In this document: piece after piece, positions 1 to 8,604 of the stretch
Layout of the letters: each line of letters starts with the position of its first letter
Position numbering within the stretch: position 1 is the stretch's first letter
Assembly: GCA_900315605.1 (NCBI GenBank)
Contig: OMZU01000001.1
Span: forward strand, 39,440-103,439
Direction of reading: 5' to 3'
From: an uncultured Eubacteriales bacterium
GTDB taxonomy: Bacteria > Bacillota > Clostridia > Oscillospirales > Acutalibacteraceae
DNA length: 64,000 nt
Translations under genes and position numbers: made by a program
The notes under the pieces: generated by a model
Database searches by the model: none
What the model saw: only the letters and a program-made list of their open reading frames with translations
Told to the model about the DNA's origin: nothing

Positions 1-435
1 ACTGAGCTGGAAAACAACCTGGCTCATATTGATATTTCCTCAGGAGTTGACGCCAAAGCTTCGGCGAAAACGTTTGAGGATTTTGATTTTGCAAGTGTGT
101 ATTTGGAAATGAAATTGGATATTTCCAACAGCATTTCGCATTATGAACCCAAGCAAGCGGCAGATTTAAAAACCAGATCCGACGATATCTTGATTTCGGT
201 TTATCTAAACGAACCGCAGACCTTTAATTTTTATAACAATCCCGATATCACTATGGAAAACGTCGTTTCGTGGTCTTATGACATTAACGACGGAAGCATA
301 TGGTATACCGATAGCAGCGGAAACGAATCTCTGCTGTCATTTGTCGGCAGAGATGATGCGTTTGTCAGAAACGAAAAGTTATTCGGACAAGCGAACGACT
401 TATTGGATAAATATAATCAATCAAAAAATCAATAG
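1..435 (+). CDS. C-terminal part of an unknown protein (5' end outside window)
   Basis: The frame is open from base 1 through a stop at 433-435, so this is the last ~144 codons of a gene that starts upstream. The visible part is acidic and soluble, with no membrane segment, and I recognise no motif or family. A GTG at 97 could be read as a start, but it has no clear ribosome site and the frame is already coding-like upstream of it. The gene ends just before the ylxM promoter, so it is probably a separate transcript. Confidence 0.55.
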   Translation, partial: TELENNLAHIDISSGVDAKASAKTFEDFDFASVYLEMKLDISNSISHYEPKQAADLKTRSDDILISVYLNEPQTFNFYNNPDITMENVVSWSYDINDGSIWYTDSSGNESLLSFVGRDDAFVRNEKLFGQANDLLDKYNQSKNQ

Positions 436-439
436 GTAC

Positions 440-468
440 TTGACTTTTTTGCCGACTTATATTATAAT
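440..468 (+). promoter_or_regulatory. sigma-A promoter of ylxM-ffh
   Basis: TTGACT at 440-445 and TATAAT at 463-468, separated by exactly 17 bp. It starts 5 bp after the stop of the preceding gene and ~55 bp before the ylxM start. Confidence 0.8.
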
Positions 469-523
469 CACATAGGTGTAAAGAAAAAAGCTTTACACCC
501 ATCTGAGACAGGGAGCTGTTAAA

Positions 524-883
524 ATGGAAAAAAACATTGAGATTTCTCTGTTGTCGGATTTTTACGGCAGCCTTTTGAAGCCCTCGGGCAGACAGGCGGT
601 TGAGCTTTATTACAACGAGGATCTTTCTCTGTCCGAGATTGCCGACCAAACGGGGATCACCCGTCAGGGCGTTCGCGACAGCATAAAGCGCAGCGAGCAG
701 CAGCTTTATGAATTTGAGCAAAAGCTCGGGATGCTCAAACGCTTTAACGAGCTTGAAAAGGGTCTGGAGCAAATCGCGCGCGACGCCGAACAGATTTGCC
801 AAACGACCGGGGGCGAAGCAAAAAAGCTTGCCGAACGAATACAAAACACAGCGCGTTCACTAAGCGCGGATAATACAAAATAA
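524..883 (+). CDS. ylxM: YlxM/p13-like helix-turn-helix protein
   Basis: A 119-residue protein with a sigma-70 region-4-like helix-turn-helix at about residues 20-65 (LSLSEIADQTGITRQGVRD), followed by a charged helical tail. YlxM proteins sit beside ffh in most Firmicutes and are thought to modulate the signal recognition particle; the molecular role is not firmly known. The ATG follows a GGGAG-type ribosome site. It is first in an operon with ffh, rpsP and khpA, although a large palindrome separates it from ffh. Length and neighbourhood match the family. Confidence 0.88.
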   Translation: MEKNIEISLLSDFYGSLLKPSGRQAVELYYNEDLSLSEIADQTGITRQGVRDSIKRSEQQLYEFEQKLGMLKRFNELEKGLEQIARDAEQICQTTGGEAKKLAERIQNTARSLSADNTK

Positions 884-915
884 AGCACGGTTTGCAAATT
901 TGAAAAAAGAACTCT

Positions 916-988
916 GTAGGGGCGCACCCATGTGTGCGCCCTAGTAAGCGCAACGGGTCTTAGGGCGCACACATGGGTGCGCCCCTAC
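916..988. repeat. Perfect 28-bp inverted repeat with GGGCGCACCC core
   Basis: Arms at 916-943 and 961-988 are exact reverse complements, with a 17-nt loop. Each arm is itself nearly palindromic (GGGCGCAC next to GTGTGCGCCC), so several hairpins are possible. It lies between ylxM and ffh inside one operon. The same core recurs near 23160-23237, 49233-49261 and 61255-61279. Confidence 0.9.
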
Positions 989-1034
989 AAAGCTTTATTT
1001 AAATCAATTGCAAGGAGTGCAAAAAGAGGTTTTT

Positions 1035-2432
1035 ATGGCATTTGAAGGACTTGCTGACAAGCTAAGCAACGCATTTAAAAAACTTAAAAACAAGGGCAAG
1101 CTTACCGAAAGCGACGTTAGAGAAGCCATGCGCGAGGTCCGCCTCGCACTTCTCGAAGCGGACGTAAACTACAAGGTTGCCAAGGATTTTACCAACACCG
1201 TGACCGAACGCGCGGTGGGTCAGGACGTTATGGAGAGCCTTACCCCGGCGCAGATGGTTGTAAAAATAGTTGACGAGGAGCTTACCGCCTTGATGGGCGG
1301 CGAAAACGCGCGAATCGAATTTGCCTCAAAGCCGCCTACAGTCATCATGATGTGCGGCTTGCAGGGCTCGGGTAAAACCACCCACACCGCAAAGCTCGGA
1401 AAGCTGCTCAAATCTCAGGGCAGAAATCCTCTGCTCGTTGCCTGTGACATCTATCGTCCGGCAGCTATCGACCAGCTAAAGGTAGTCGGCGGAAAAGCAG
1501 GCGTTCCGGTTTTTGAAATGGGCAAGGAAAACCCGGTCAAAATCGCCAAGGCTGCGATCCGCCGCGCAAAGGACTACGGCAACGACGTTGTTATCCTCGA
1601 TACCGCGGGTCGTCTGCACATTGACGAGACCCTTATGGACGAGCTAAAGGATATCAAAGCCGAGGTCGAGCCAAACGAGATCCTGCTTGTTATCGACTCG
1701 ATGACAGGTCAGGACGCGGTCAACGTTGCAAAGAGCTTTAACGAAAAGCTTGAGATCACAGGCGTTATCCTTACAAAGCTCGACGGCGACACCAGAGGCG
1801 GCGCGGCTCTTTCGGTCAAGGCTGTTACCGGCAAGCCGATCAAATTTGCCGGCACAGGCGAAAAGCTTGAGGACATAGAGGTATTCCACCCCGACAGAAT
1901 GGCAAGCAGGATCCTGGGCATGGGCGACGTGCTCACGCTTATTGAGGACGCCCAGAACAAGATGGATCAGCAAAAAGCCGAGCAGATGGCTCAGAAGATG
2001 ATGCACAACAAGTTCGACTTTGACGATCTTCTGGAGCAGTTCAACCAGGTCAAAAAGATGGGACCGCTCAAGGGTATCCTCTCAAAGCTTCCGGGAATCG
2101 GAAAGCAGCTTGACGATATCGACATTGACGACCGCCAAATCGACTGGCTGCAGGCAATCATTCTTTCGATGACCCCGGAGGAAAGAAGCAATCCCTCGCT
2201 GATGAATCCGTCGCGCAAGCGCAGGATCGCGGCAGGCTCGGGCAGAACCGTTGAAGAGGTAAACCGCCTTATCAAGCAGCTTGAGCAAATGCAAAAAATG
2301 CTAAAGCAGATGAATTCAAAGGGCAAGGCAACAAAGAAAAAGAAGAGAAAAATGATGCTCCCCGGACTCGGCGGAATGCCGATGGGAGGAATGGGCGGAC
2401 CCGGCGGACCGGGAATGCCGCCGCAGAACTAA
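1035..2432 (+). CDS. ffh: Signal recognition particle GTPase Ffh
   Basis: This is the protein subunit of the bacterial SRP, which binds signal sequences of nascent membrane and secreted proteins and docks them on FtsY at the membrane. It has 465 residues. The N-terminal four-helix domain leads into the NG GTPase domain with P-loop GLQGSGKTT at 108-116 and the DTAGRLHID segment near 190. The methionine-rich M domain fills roughly 300-435, and the tail is glycine/methionine rich. The frame is open from a TTG at 1008, but ATG 1035 has the AGAGG ribosome site and the conserved MAFEGL start. rpsP follows after 58 bp. Confidence 0.97.
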   Translation: MAFEGLADKLSNAFKKLKNKGKLTESDVREAMREVRLALLEADVNYKVAKDFTNTVTERAVGQDVMESLTPAQMVVKIVDEELTALMGGENARIEFASKPPTVIMMCGLQGSGKTTHTAKLGKLLKSQGRNPLLVACDIYRPAAIDQLKVVGGKAGVPVFEMGKENPVKIAKAAIRRAKDYGNDVVILDTAGRLHIDETLMDELKDIKAEVEPNEILLVIDSMTGQDAVNVAKSFNEKLEITGVILTKLDGDTRGGAALSVKAVTGKPIKFAGTGEKLEDIEVFHPDRMASRILGMGDVLTLIEDAQNKMDQQKAEQMAQKMMHNKFDFDDLLEQFNQVKKMGPLKGILSKLPGIGKQLDDIDIDDRQIDWLQAIILSMTPEERSNPSLMNPSRKRRIAAGSGRTVEEVNRLIKQLEQMQKMLKQMNSKGKATKKKKRKMMLPGLGGMPMGGMGGPGGPGMPPQN

Positions 2433-2490
2433 ATCGTTTAACCAATAAAGGTAAACATAAATTTTATAATTATTATCAGAGGTGTAAATT

Positions 2491-2736
2491 ATGGCAGTAA
2501 AAATCAGACTTAGAAGAATGGGTTCAAAGAAGGCTCCTTACTACAGAGTTGTTGTAGCGGATTCAAGATATCCAAGAAACGGACGCTTTATTGAGGAGAT
2601 CGGAACATATGATATCCTCAAAAAGCCCTCAGAGTTCAAGGTTGACAGCGAGGCTGTTAAGAAATGGATCGCAAACGGCGCGCAGCCCACAGACACAGTC
2701 AAGGCTCTTCTCAAGAAGAACGGCGTAATCGACTGA
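2491..2736 (+). CDS. rpsP: 30S ribosomal protein S16
   Basis: An 81-residue protein with the classic S16 N-terminus ([20 protein letters not shown]). It is a basic small-subunit protein that binds 16S rRNA early in 30S assembly. The GAGGTG ribosome site is well spaced. It lies between ffh and khpA, an arrangement seen widely in Firmicutes. The length is typical. Confidence 0.97.
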   Translation: MAVKIRLRRMGSKKAPYYRVVVADSRYPRNGRFIEEIGTYDILKKPSEFKVDSEAVKKWIANGAQPTDTVKALLKKNGVID

Positions 2737-2758
2737 TTCGCGCGGAAAGGATTTTATA

Positions 2759-2992
2759 ATGCAGGAACTACTCGCAATCATTGCCAAGGGTCTTGTTGAC
2801 GACCCCAGCGCAGTAAGCGTTGAAGCCGACGCTCCGGCAGAGGACGGTACGATCGTATACCACATCCACGTTGCCGAGAACGACATGGGCAGGATCATCG
2901 GAAAGCAGGGCAGGATCGCCAAGGCTATCCGCACGATCGCCCGCAGCGCGGCTATCCGCAAGGAAGAAAAAATAATGGTCGAGATCGACTGA
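2759..2992 (+). CDS. khpA: KH-domain RNA-binding protein KhpA
   Basis: A 77-residue single KH domain with the RNA-contacting GxxG loop (IIGKQGRIA). KhpA proteins bind RNA, often with KhpB/Jag, and affect cell elongation and division in other Firmicutes. The gene starts 22 bp after rpsP with an AAAGGA ribosome site and ends the operon, being followed at once by a strong terminator. Confidence 0.93.
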   Translation: MQELLAIIAKGLVDDPSAVSVEADAPAEDGTIVYHIHVAENDMGRIIGKQGRIAKAIRTIARSAAIRKEEKIMVEID

Positions 2993-2994
2993 TA

Positions 2995-3028
2995 AAAAAC
3001 GTCTTGTCAAAAACGGCAAGACGTTTTT
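2995..3028 (+). terminator. Terminator of the ffh-rpsP-khpA operon
   Basis: A CGTCTTG / CAAGACG stem with a 10-nt loop, flanked by A and T tracts, immediately after the khpA stop. Confidence 0.85.
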
Positions 3029-3065
3029 ATTTGGTTTAAATGAAATAAAACAATACCATCTAACA

Positions 3066-3100
3066 AAACGCAGAAGCATGGTCACCGTGCTTCTGCGTTT
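3066..3100 (-). terminator. Hairpin at the 3' end of the valS transcript
   Basis: A 13-bp stem (AAACGCAGAAGCA / TGCTTCTGCGTTT). On the minus strand it is followed by TTTTG. It lies ~60 bp past the valS stop, between convergent operons. Confidence 0.6.
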
Positions 3101-3161
3101 GAATTTGTGTATTATTGTATTATATTTTAACTTTAGGGCAAATTTAAATAATCTGTAAAAA

Positions 3162-5855
3162 TTATTTCAATGCAGCTATTGCGGCTTCTATCAGGGAGAT
3201 CTGCTCTCTTTCCTTTTCTGCCTGACCCTTGACCTTTTCGATCACCGCTGCCGGAGCTTTTGCTACAAAGCCCTGGTTATTGAGCTTGCCTTCGCTTTGT
3301 GCAAGGCGTTTTTTGACCTGCTCAAGCTCCTTGTTGAGCCTTTTGAGCTCGGCTTCCTTGTCAACAAGCTCCTCCATGGGAATATAAATCTTGGCGTCGG
3401 CGGTTACGATCGTTACCGCGCCGTCAAGCTCAAAGCTGTCGGCAACCTCAACGCCGCTCGCCGATGCGAGCTTTTCGATAAACGCCGCGCCGTCGGTAAA
3501 GGTCTGCGGGAATTTTGTTGCGATATAAACCTTTGCCTTTCTTGACGGAGGAACATTCATCTCGTTTCTTCTGTTGCGGATCGCGCGGATCGCTTCCATA
3601 ACGCGCTTCATTTCCTGAGCCGCCTCGGGGAAGTTGAGTGCCTCGTCATAGCTTGGATAAGCCGAAAGCATAACGGTCTCGCCCTCGTGCGGTATCGTCT
3701 GCCAGATTTCTTCGGTTATGAACGGCATGAATGGGTGAAGCAGTCTGAGGATTTGGTCAAGCACATACAAAAGCACCTGACGAGCGTTTTGAGCGTCCTC
3801 GCCCTCGCTTGAAAGTCTTGCCTTTACAAGCTCGATGTACCAGTCGCAGTAGCAGTCCCAAATAAACTCGTATACCTTTTGAACAGCGATCCCCAGTTCA
3901 AACTTTTCGAGGTTTTCGTTTACCTCCTTGGCAACCGAGTTGAGGGTGGACACGATCCACTTATCCTCGGTGGTCAGAGTGGACGGAAGCTCGTTTTTAA
4001 CGTCAAAATCGTCGATATTCATATGAACGTAGCGTGATGCGTTCCAGAGCTTGTTTGCAAAATTTGAGCAAGCCTCGATCCGCTTTTCGGAATAACGGAT
4101 ATCATTTCCCGGTGAGTTTCCGGTAACAAGCAGGAAGCGCAGAGCGTCCGCGCCGTATTTGTCAATCACCTCGATTGGGTCAACGCCGTTGCCCAGAGAT
4201 TTTGACATCTTTCTGCCCTGCTCGTCGCGCACGATACCGTGCATGAACACAGTCTTAAAGGGTGCTTCTCCGGTATGCTCAAGCGCGGAGAATATCATTC
4301 TTGCGACCCAGAAGAAGATAATATCGTAGCCGGTCACAAGGGTGTCGGTGGGATAGAAATACTCCAAATCGGGAGTTTTGTTAGGCCAGCCAAGGGTCGA
4401 GAAGGGCCAGAGCGCGGAGCTGAACCAGGTGTCAAGGGTGTCCTCATCCTGATTCATGTGAGTGCAGCCGCATTTCGGGCATTTTTCGGGAGCGGACTTG
4501 GCAACAACGACCTCGCCGCACTCGTCGCAGTAATAAGCAGGGATCCTGTGGCCCCACCAAAGCTGACGCGAAATGCACCAGTCCTTGATATTTTCCATCC
4601 AGTGGAAATAAACCTTTTCAAATCTGTCGGGAATAAACTTGGTTTCTCCGTCCTTGACCGCCTTGACCGCAGGTCCGGCAAGGGGCTTCATCTTTACAAA
4701 CCACTGCTTTGAAACCATAGGCTCTATCGTTGTGTGGCAGCGATAGCAGGTTCCTACGTCGTGGGTGTGCGCCTTGACCTCTTTTAGCGCGCCGATAGCC
4801 TTGAGATCCTCCAAAATAGCCTCTCTTGCCTCGGCGGTCGTCATTCCGGCGTATTTTCCGCAGTCAAGAACCTCGGGCTCGTTTTCGGCAAGCATACCCT
4901 TTGCCTTGAGCTCCTCATACTCCGCAACGTCCTTTGCGCCCGTCATATGGCCGTCGTATGTAAAGCAGCGAACCATGGGCAGACTGCAACGCTGGCCGAC
5001 CTCAAAGTCGTTGGGGTCGTGTGCCGGGGTGATTTTTACAACGCCGGTGCCCTTTTCCATATCGGCGTGCTCGTCGCAAACGATAGGCAGCTCCTTGTCA
5101 AGAAGCGGCAAGATCACATGACAGCCGTGCAGATGCTTGTAGCGTTCATCGTCCTTGTTGATCGCTACCGCGGTATCTCCGAGCATTGTTTCGGGACGGG
5201 TAGTTGCGATCTCAAGATACTCGCCGGTCTCCTTTACCTTATATAAAAGGTGCCAGAAGTGACCCTGCTGCTCCTCGTACTCAACCTCTGCGTCGGAAAT
5301 AGAGGTGCGGCAGTGCGGGCACCAGTTTACCATTCGGCTTCCGCGGTAGATCTTGCCCTCGTTATAGAGCTTTACGAACACCTCTTTTACCGCGTCAGAG
5401 CAGCCCTCGTCCATTGTAAAGCGCTCGCGCTCCCAGTCACAGCTAACGCCCAGCTTGCGAAGCTGCTTTGTAATGCGTCCGCCAAATTCTTTTTTCCATT
5501 CCCATGCGCGTTCAAGGAATTTTTCACGTCCCAAATCCTCCTTTGAAACGCCCTCCTTGCGCATTGCTTCAACGATTTTTGCTTCTGTGGCGATCGAAGC
5601 ATGGTCTGTGCCGGGGAGCCAGAGTGCGCTGTAGCCCGACATTCTTTTCCAGCGAATGAGAATATCTTGCAGGGTTTCGTCAAGCGCGTGACCGATGTGA
5701 AGCTGACCGGTGATATTCGGCGGCGGCATCACGATCGTGTAAGGCTTTTTATCCTTGTCAACCTCGGCGTGAAAGTAATTTCCTTCCAGCCAAAAATTAT
5801 AAATATCTTCCTCAAAGCCGGACGGCTTGTAGGATTTTGCAAGTTCCTTTGCCAT
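3162..5855 (-). CDS. valS: Valine--tRNA ligase
   Basis: A class I aminoacyl-tRNA synthetase that charges tRNA-Val. It has 897 residues, a normal length for ValRS. HIGH is at 53-56 and KMSKS at 549-553. The editing domain lies between them, zinc-type CxxC pairs are visible (for example CDEC and CPKCGC), and a C-terminal coiled-coil arm rich in Lys/Glu/Leu ends the protein. It is last in a minus-strand operon nadA-mnmA-valS, 47 bp after mnmA. I looked for a T-box leader in that gap: it is too short and has no T-box sequence, so valS is probably co-transcribed. Confidence 0.97.
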   Translation of the reverse strand: MAKELAKSYKPSGFEEDIYNFWLEGNYFHAEVDKDKKPYTIVMPPPNITGQLHIGHALDETLQDILIRWKRMSGYSALWLPGTDHASIATEAKIVEAMRKEGVSKEDLGREKFLERAWEWKKEFGGRITKQLRKLGVSCDWERERFTMDEGCSDAVKEVFVKLYNEGKIYRGSRMVNWCPHCRTSISDAEVEYEEQQGHFWHLLYKVKETGEYLEIATTRPETMLGDTAVAINKDDERYKHLHGCHVILPLLDKELPIVCDEHADMEKGTGVVKITPAHDPNDFEVGQRCSLPMVRCFTYDGHMTGAKDVAEYEELKAKGMLAENEPEVLDCGKYAGMTTAEAREAILEDLKAIGALKEVKAHTHDVGTCYRCHTTIEPMVSKQWFVKMKPLAGPAVKAVKDGETKFIPDRFEKVYFHWMENIKDWCISRQLWWGHRIPAYYCDECGEVVVAKSAPEKCPKCGCTHMNQDEDTLDTWFSSALWPFSTLGWPNKTPDLEYFYPTDTLVTGYDIIFFWVARMIFSALEHTGEAPFKTVFMHGIVRDEQGRKMSKSLGNGVDPIEVIDKYGADALRFLLVTGNSPGNDIRYSEKRIEACSNFANKLWNASRYVHMNIDDFDVKNELPSTLTTEDKWIVSTLNSVAKEVNENLEKFELGIAVQKVYEFIWDCYCDWYIELVKARLSSEGEDAQNARQVLLYVLDQILRLLHPFMPFITEEIWQTIPHEGETVMLSAYPSYDEALNFPEAAQEMKRVMEAIRAIRNRRNEMNVPPSRKAKVYIATKFPQTFTDGAAFIEKLASASGVEVADSFELDGAVTIVTADAKIYIPMEELVDKEAELKRLNKELEQVKKRLAQSEGKLNNQGFVAKAPAAVIEKVKGQAEKEREQISLIEAAIAALK

Positions 5856-5902
5856 AAAGATCCTCCCTGTGCTTTTTATTTTATATATTAATTTTTATTA
5901 TC

Positions 5903-7003
5903 TCATTTTTGCTTCGGTTTGTCAATAATAGTTCCTCCGCCCACGACGTAATCGCCGTCATATAGCACCACAGCCTGTCCCTTGCAGATCGCGCGCTGCG
6001 GCTCGTCAAAAACCACATGGAGAGTATTGTCGTCAAGCTGTTCTGCCGTTGCCGGCTGCTCCTTTTGATTATAGCGAACTCTCGCCTTGACCCTTATCGG
6101 CTTTTCAAGCCTTTCAACCGAGATCAAATTTATATCATCCGCATAGAGCTCGCGCGAAAAAAGCGCGTCGTTCTCACAGAGAACCACCTTGTTTTCGGCA
6201 AGGTTCTTCTCCTTTACATACATTGGACAGGGCAAAGCAAGTCCAAGACCCTTTCGCTGACCGATAGTATAACGGATGATGCCCTTGTGCTCCCCGAGGA
6301 TCCTTCCGCTCTCATCAACAAAATCGCCGTTCGGGTATGCTTTGCCGGTGTATTTTTCGATAAAGGCAGCGTAATCTCCGTCCGGAACAAAGCAGATATC
6401 CTGGCTGTCACGCTTGTGAGCGTTGATAAGCCCAAGCCTTTCGGCGGTCTCGCGGGTTTTGTCCTTTGTGAGAGAACCGAGCGGAAAAAGCGTCTTTTTG
6501 AGCTGAGACTGAGTGAGCGAATAAAGCACATAGCTTTGATCCTTTGACGGATCGACGGCTTTTTTCAAAAGATATCTGCCTGTGGCTTCGTCGCGCTCAA
6601 TTTGAGCGTAGTGTCCGGTCACAACATAGTCAAAGCCCAGCTCATCTGCGCGCTGAACGAGCTTTTCAAACTTGATAAAGCGGTTGCAGTCTATGCATGG
6701 ATTCGGCGTATAACCGTTTTCATACGCCTTGATAAAGCGGCTGATGACCGTGCTTTTGAAGCTGTCTTTAAAATTCAGCACATAATAGGGTATCTCAAGC
6801 CTTGCGCAAACGCTGCGCGCGTCCTCGATATCGTCAAGAGAGCAACAGGTTTTTTCGCGTGATATGTCAATATCGTCATTATCAAACAGCTTTAGCGTGA
6901 TTCCGGCGACCTCATATCCCAAGCTTTTTGTAAGATAGGCTGCAACAGAGCTGTCTACTCCGCCGCTCATAGCAATCAAAGCCTTTTTGTTCAAATTATT
7001 CAC
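5903..7003 (-). CDS. mnmA: tRNA-specific 2-thiouridylase MnmA
   Basis: MnmA uses ATP and a relayed persulfide to convert the wobble uridine of tRNA-Lys, -Glu and -Gln to 2-thiouridine in the cytosol. The protein has 366 residues. The ATP-pyrophosphatase loop MSGGVDSS is at 12-19, and the catalytic cysteines are visible as C103 (NPCIDC) and C204 (QDICFVPDGD). The start overlaps the end of nadA by 8 bp, which indicates translational coupling. No cysteine desulfurase gene lies alongside, unlike in some Firmicutes. Confidence 0.96.
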   Translation of the reverse strand: MNNLNKKALIAMSGGVDSSVAAYLTKSLGYEVAGITLKLFDNDDIDISREKTCCSLDDIEDARSVCARLEIPYYVLNFKDSFKSTVISRFIKAYENGYTPNPCIDCNRFIKFEKLVQRADELGFDYVVTGHYAQIERDEATGRYLLKKAVDPSKDQSYVLYSLTQSQLKKTLFPLGSLTKDKTRETAERLGLINAHKRDSQDICFVPDGDYAAFIEKYTGKAYPNGDFVDESGRILGEHKGIIRYTIGQRKGLGLALPCPMYVKEKNLAENKVVLCENDALFSRELYADDINLISVERLEKPIRVKARVRYNQKEQPATAEQLDDNTLHVVFDEPQRAICKGQAVVLYDGDYVVGGGTIIDKPKQK

Positions 7004-7913
7004 CGAGCCTTATCATTTCTTCAATACATTTTCCTGCGTCACGAATCGTTTCGGAGTCGAGCAGGATCTCCTCTCCGCCCTTTCCGACAAGAGCGTTGTA
7101 TACGTCGGTTAAGGTGATAGACTTCATATCCGGACATATCAGCTTTTTGGACAGCAAATAAAAGTATTTGTCGGGACAAAGATACTGCAAATGTTCTGCG
7201 ATACTGATTTCCGTTCCGATAATAAATTCGTTTTTATCAGAATTTTGCGCATAACTCATGATCCCGGAGGTTGAGCCGACATAATCAGCCAGAGCGGTGA
7301 CCTCGGGCAGACATTCGGGATGCACCAAAAGCTCGGCGTTCGGATGAAGCTCCTTTGCAAGCCTTGCTTCCTCTGCGGTTACAGCAGCATGGACCGGGCA
7401 GCAGCCGTCGAGAAGCTTTATGTTCTTGTCCGGACATTTTTGAGCGACATAGCTGCCCAGGTTGCGGTCGGGAACAAAGAGTATGTTTTTTTCTTCCATA
7501 TTATTGATGATCTTCTCCGCCGACGAGCTTGTTACACATACGTCACAGATCGTTTTCAGCTCGGCGGTCGTGTTAATATAAGCAACGACCGAATAGTCGG
7601 GATAATCATTCTTTACGCGTGAGATCATCTGCCTGTCCATTTGATCCGCCATAGCACAGCCTGCGGTGGGCTGAGCGAGGATCACCTTTTTGTCGGGAGA
7701 AAGCAGCTTGCAGGTTTCCGCCATAAATCTTACGCCGCACATAATTATTGTTTTATTGCTCACCTTGGAAGCGTCAACACTCAGCTTGTAGCTGTCGCCG
7801 GTAAAGTCGGCGATTTCAATTATTTCGTGCGCCACATAACTGTGTGCAAGTATGCAGGCGTTGTTTTGCTCCTTGAGCCTTATGATTTCTTTTTGGAGTT
7901 GACTGATATTCAT
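6996..7913 (-). CDS. nadA: Quinolinate synthase NadA
   Basis: NadA condenses iminoaspartate with dihydroxyacetone phosphate to quinolinate, the first committed product of NAD synthesis, using a [4Fe-4S] cluster. With the chosen start it has 305 residues, and the three cluster cysteines fit C86, C171 or C172 (DGCCPVH) and C260 (LICPDMKS). The frame is open to 7955, but a good promoter -10 box covers 7947-7952, so translation cannot begin there. ATG 7913 lies 9 nt after AAAGGG. nadB and nadC are not adjacent; nadE lies at 47.0-49.0 kb. Confidence 0.94.
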   Translation of the reverse strand: MNISQLQKEIIRLKEQNNACILAHSYVAHEIIEIADFTGDSYKLSVDASKVSNKTIIMCGVRFMAETCKLLSPDKKVILAQPTAGCAMADQMDRQMISRVKNDYPDYSVVAYINTTAELKTICDVCVTSSSAEKIINNMEEKNILFVPDRNLGSYVAQKCPDKNIKLLDGCCPVHAAVTAEEARLAKELHPNAELLVHPECLPEVTALADYVGSTSGIMSYAQNSDKNEFIIGTEISIAEHLQYLCPDKYFYLLSKKLICPDMKSITLTDVYNALVGKGGEEILLDSETIRDAGKCIEEMIRLGE

Positions 7914-7946
7914 TTTCATCATCCCTTTCGGAGATTTCTTTTTTCT

Positions 7947-7975
7947 ATTATACATTTTTGTATGAATATATGCAA
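7947..7975 (-). promoter_or_regulatory. Promoter of nadA-mnmA-valS
   Basis: On the minus strand TTGCAT (7970-7975), a 17-bp spacer and TATAAT (7947-7952). The predicted transcript starts near 7940, inside the longest open frame, which fixes the nadA start downstream of it. Confidence 0.75.
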
Positions 7976-8066
7976 TATATTTTGAATTTTAAGTCTCAGT
8001 TTCGGCGATTTAACAAGGTTTTAGCCCGGATTCATTATATTTTCTTTATAAATTTCAAAAACACTA

Positions 8067-8095
8067 TTTACAATTGATTAAATTTGTGTTACAAT
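8067..8095 (+). promoter_or_regulatory. Promoter of the SPKTG protein gene
   Basis: TTTACA (8067-8072), 17 bp, TACAAT (8090-8095). The start codon follows ~70 nt later with a consensus AGGAGG at 8152-8157. Confidence 0.75.
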
Positions 8096-8164
8096 TAGTG
8101 CATTAATTATTAGAAAACGAATCGTATATTTTTTATACTATTTTGTTAATTAGGAGGAATTATT

Positions 8165-8443
8165 ATGAAAAAGTTTTTTGCTTCGATCGCTGCAGTAATG
8201 CTGATCGCAATCTCGGCAGTCCCTGCCTTTGCTTTTGATAGCCCTGAGGCTACAACTGCTCCGGGTTCAGGCACTTCTAAAACTACTACCACAGGCGGCG
8301 GCAAGGCTGTTGTAGTTGATAACGGAGTTTCTTCTCCAAAGACCGGTTCTTCCGACACAGCTGCTTATATGGCTATAGCTCTTTCTCTTACTGCGTGCGG
8401 AGCTGCCGGAGCTGCGCTTTTGAAATCAAAGGCAAGCAAATAA
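8165..8443 (+). CDS. Small secreted protein with SPKTG sorting signal
   Basis: A 92-residue protein with three parts: a signal peptide (residues 1-23, ending AVPAFA), a short Thr/Gly/Ser-rich stretch starting DSPEATTAPG, and a C-terminal SPKTGS motif followed by a hydrophobic span and a Lys tail. That is the layout of a sortase substrate, with SPKTG in place of LPxTG. The mature part is only about 30 residues, so it may be a short anchored peptide or glycan carrier. The class B sortase gene follows after a terminator. The protein encoded at 10954-11574 has the same ends (SPEAT near the N-terminus, SPQTGS near the C-terminus). No known family is recognised. Confidence 0.75.
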   Translation: MKKFFASIAAVMLIAISAVPAFAFDSPEATTAPGSGTSKTTTTGGGKAVVVDNGVSSPKTGSSDTAAYMAIALSLTACGAAGAALLKSKASK

Positions 8444-8455
8444 TTTTTGTGAGCA

Positions 8456-8490
8456 AATAAAGCCTTCGGCACCGAGGGCTTTATTTTTTT
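8456..8490 (+). terminator. Terminator after the SPKTG gene
   Basis: TAAAGCC...GGGCTTTA stem with a very short loop, followed by eight T. Confidence 0.85.
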
Positions 8491-8552
8491 AAGCAGGAAA
8501 TATACCCTTTTAAAACATGAGGTATCCCATTTGTTTTTTAGAGATGCTCGTA

Positions 8553-8581
8553 TTGACACAATAGGCTTAAAATGTTACAAT
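8553..8581 (+). promoter_or_regulatory. Promoter of sortase-LCP pair
   Basis: TTGACA (8553-8558), 17 bp, TACAAT (8576-8581), 24 bp before the sortase start. The -10 box is identical to that of the SPKTG gene. Confidence 0.8.
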
Positions 8582-8604
8582 ATATATTATTAGGGTGACT
8601 ACAA

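Noticed and set aside
365-844. 159-codon minus-strand frame over ylxM
   Set aside because: Shadow of ylxM; crosses its promoter and has no ribosome site.
5856-5902. T-box leader for valS
   Set aside because: The gap to mnmA is only 47 bp and lacks T-box elements.
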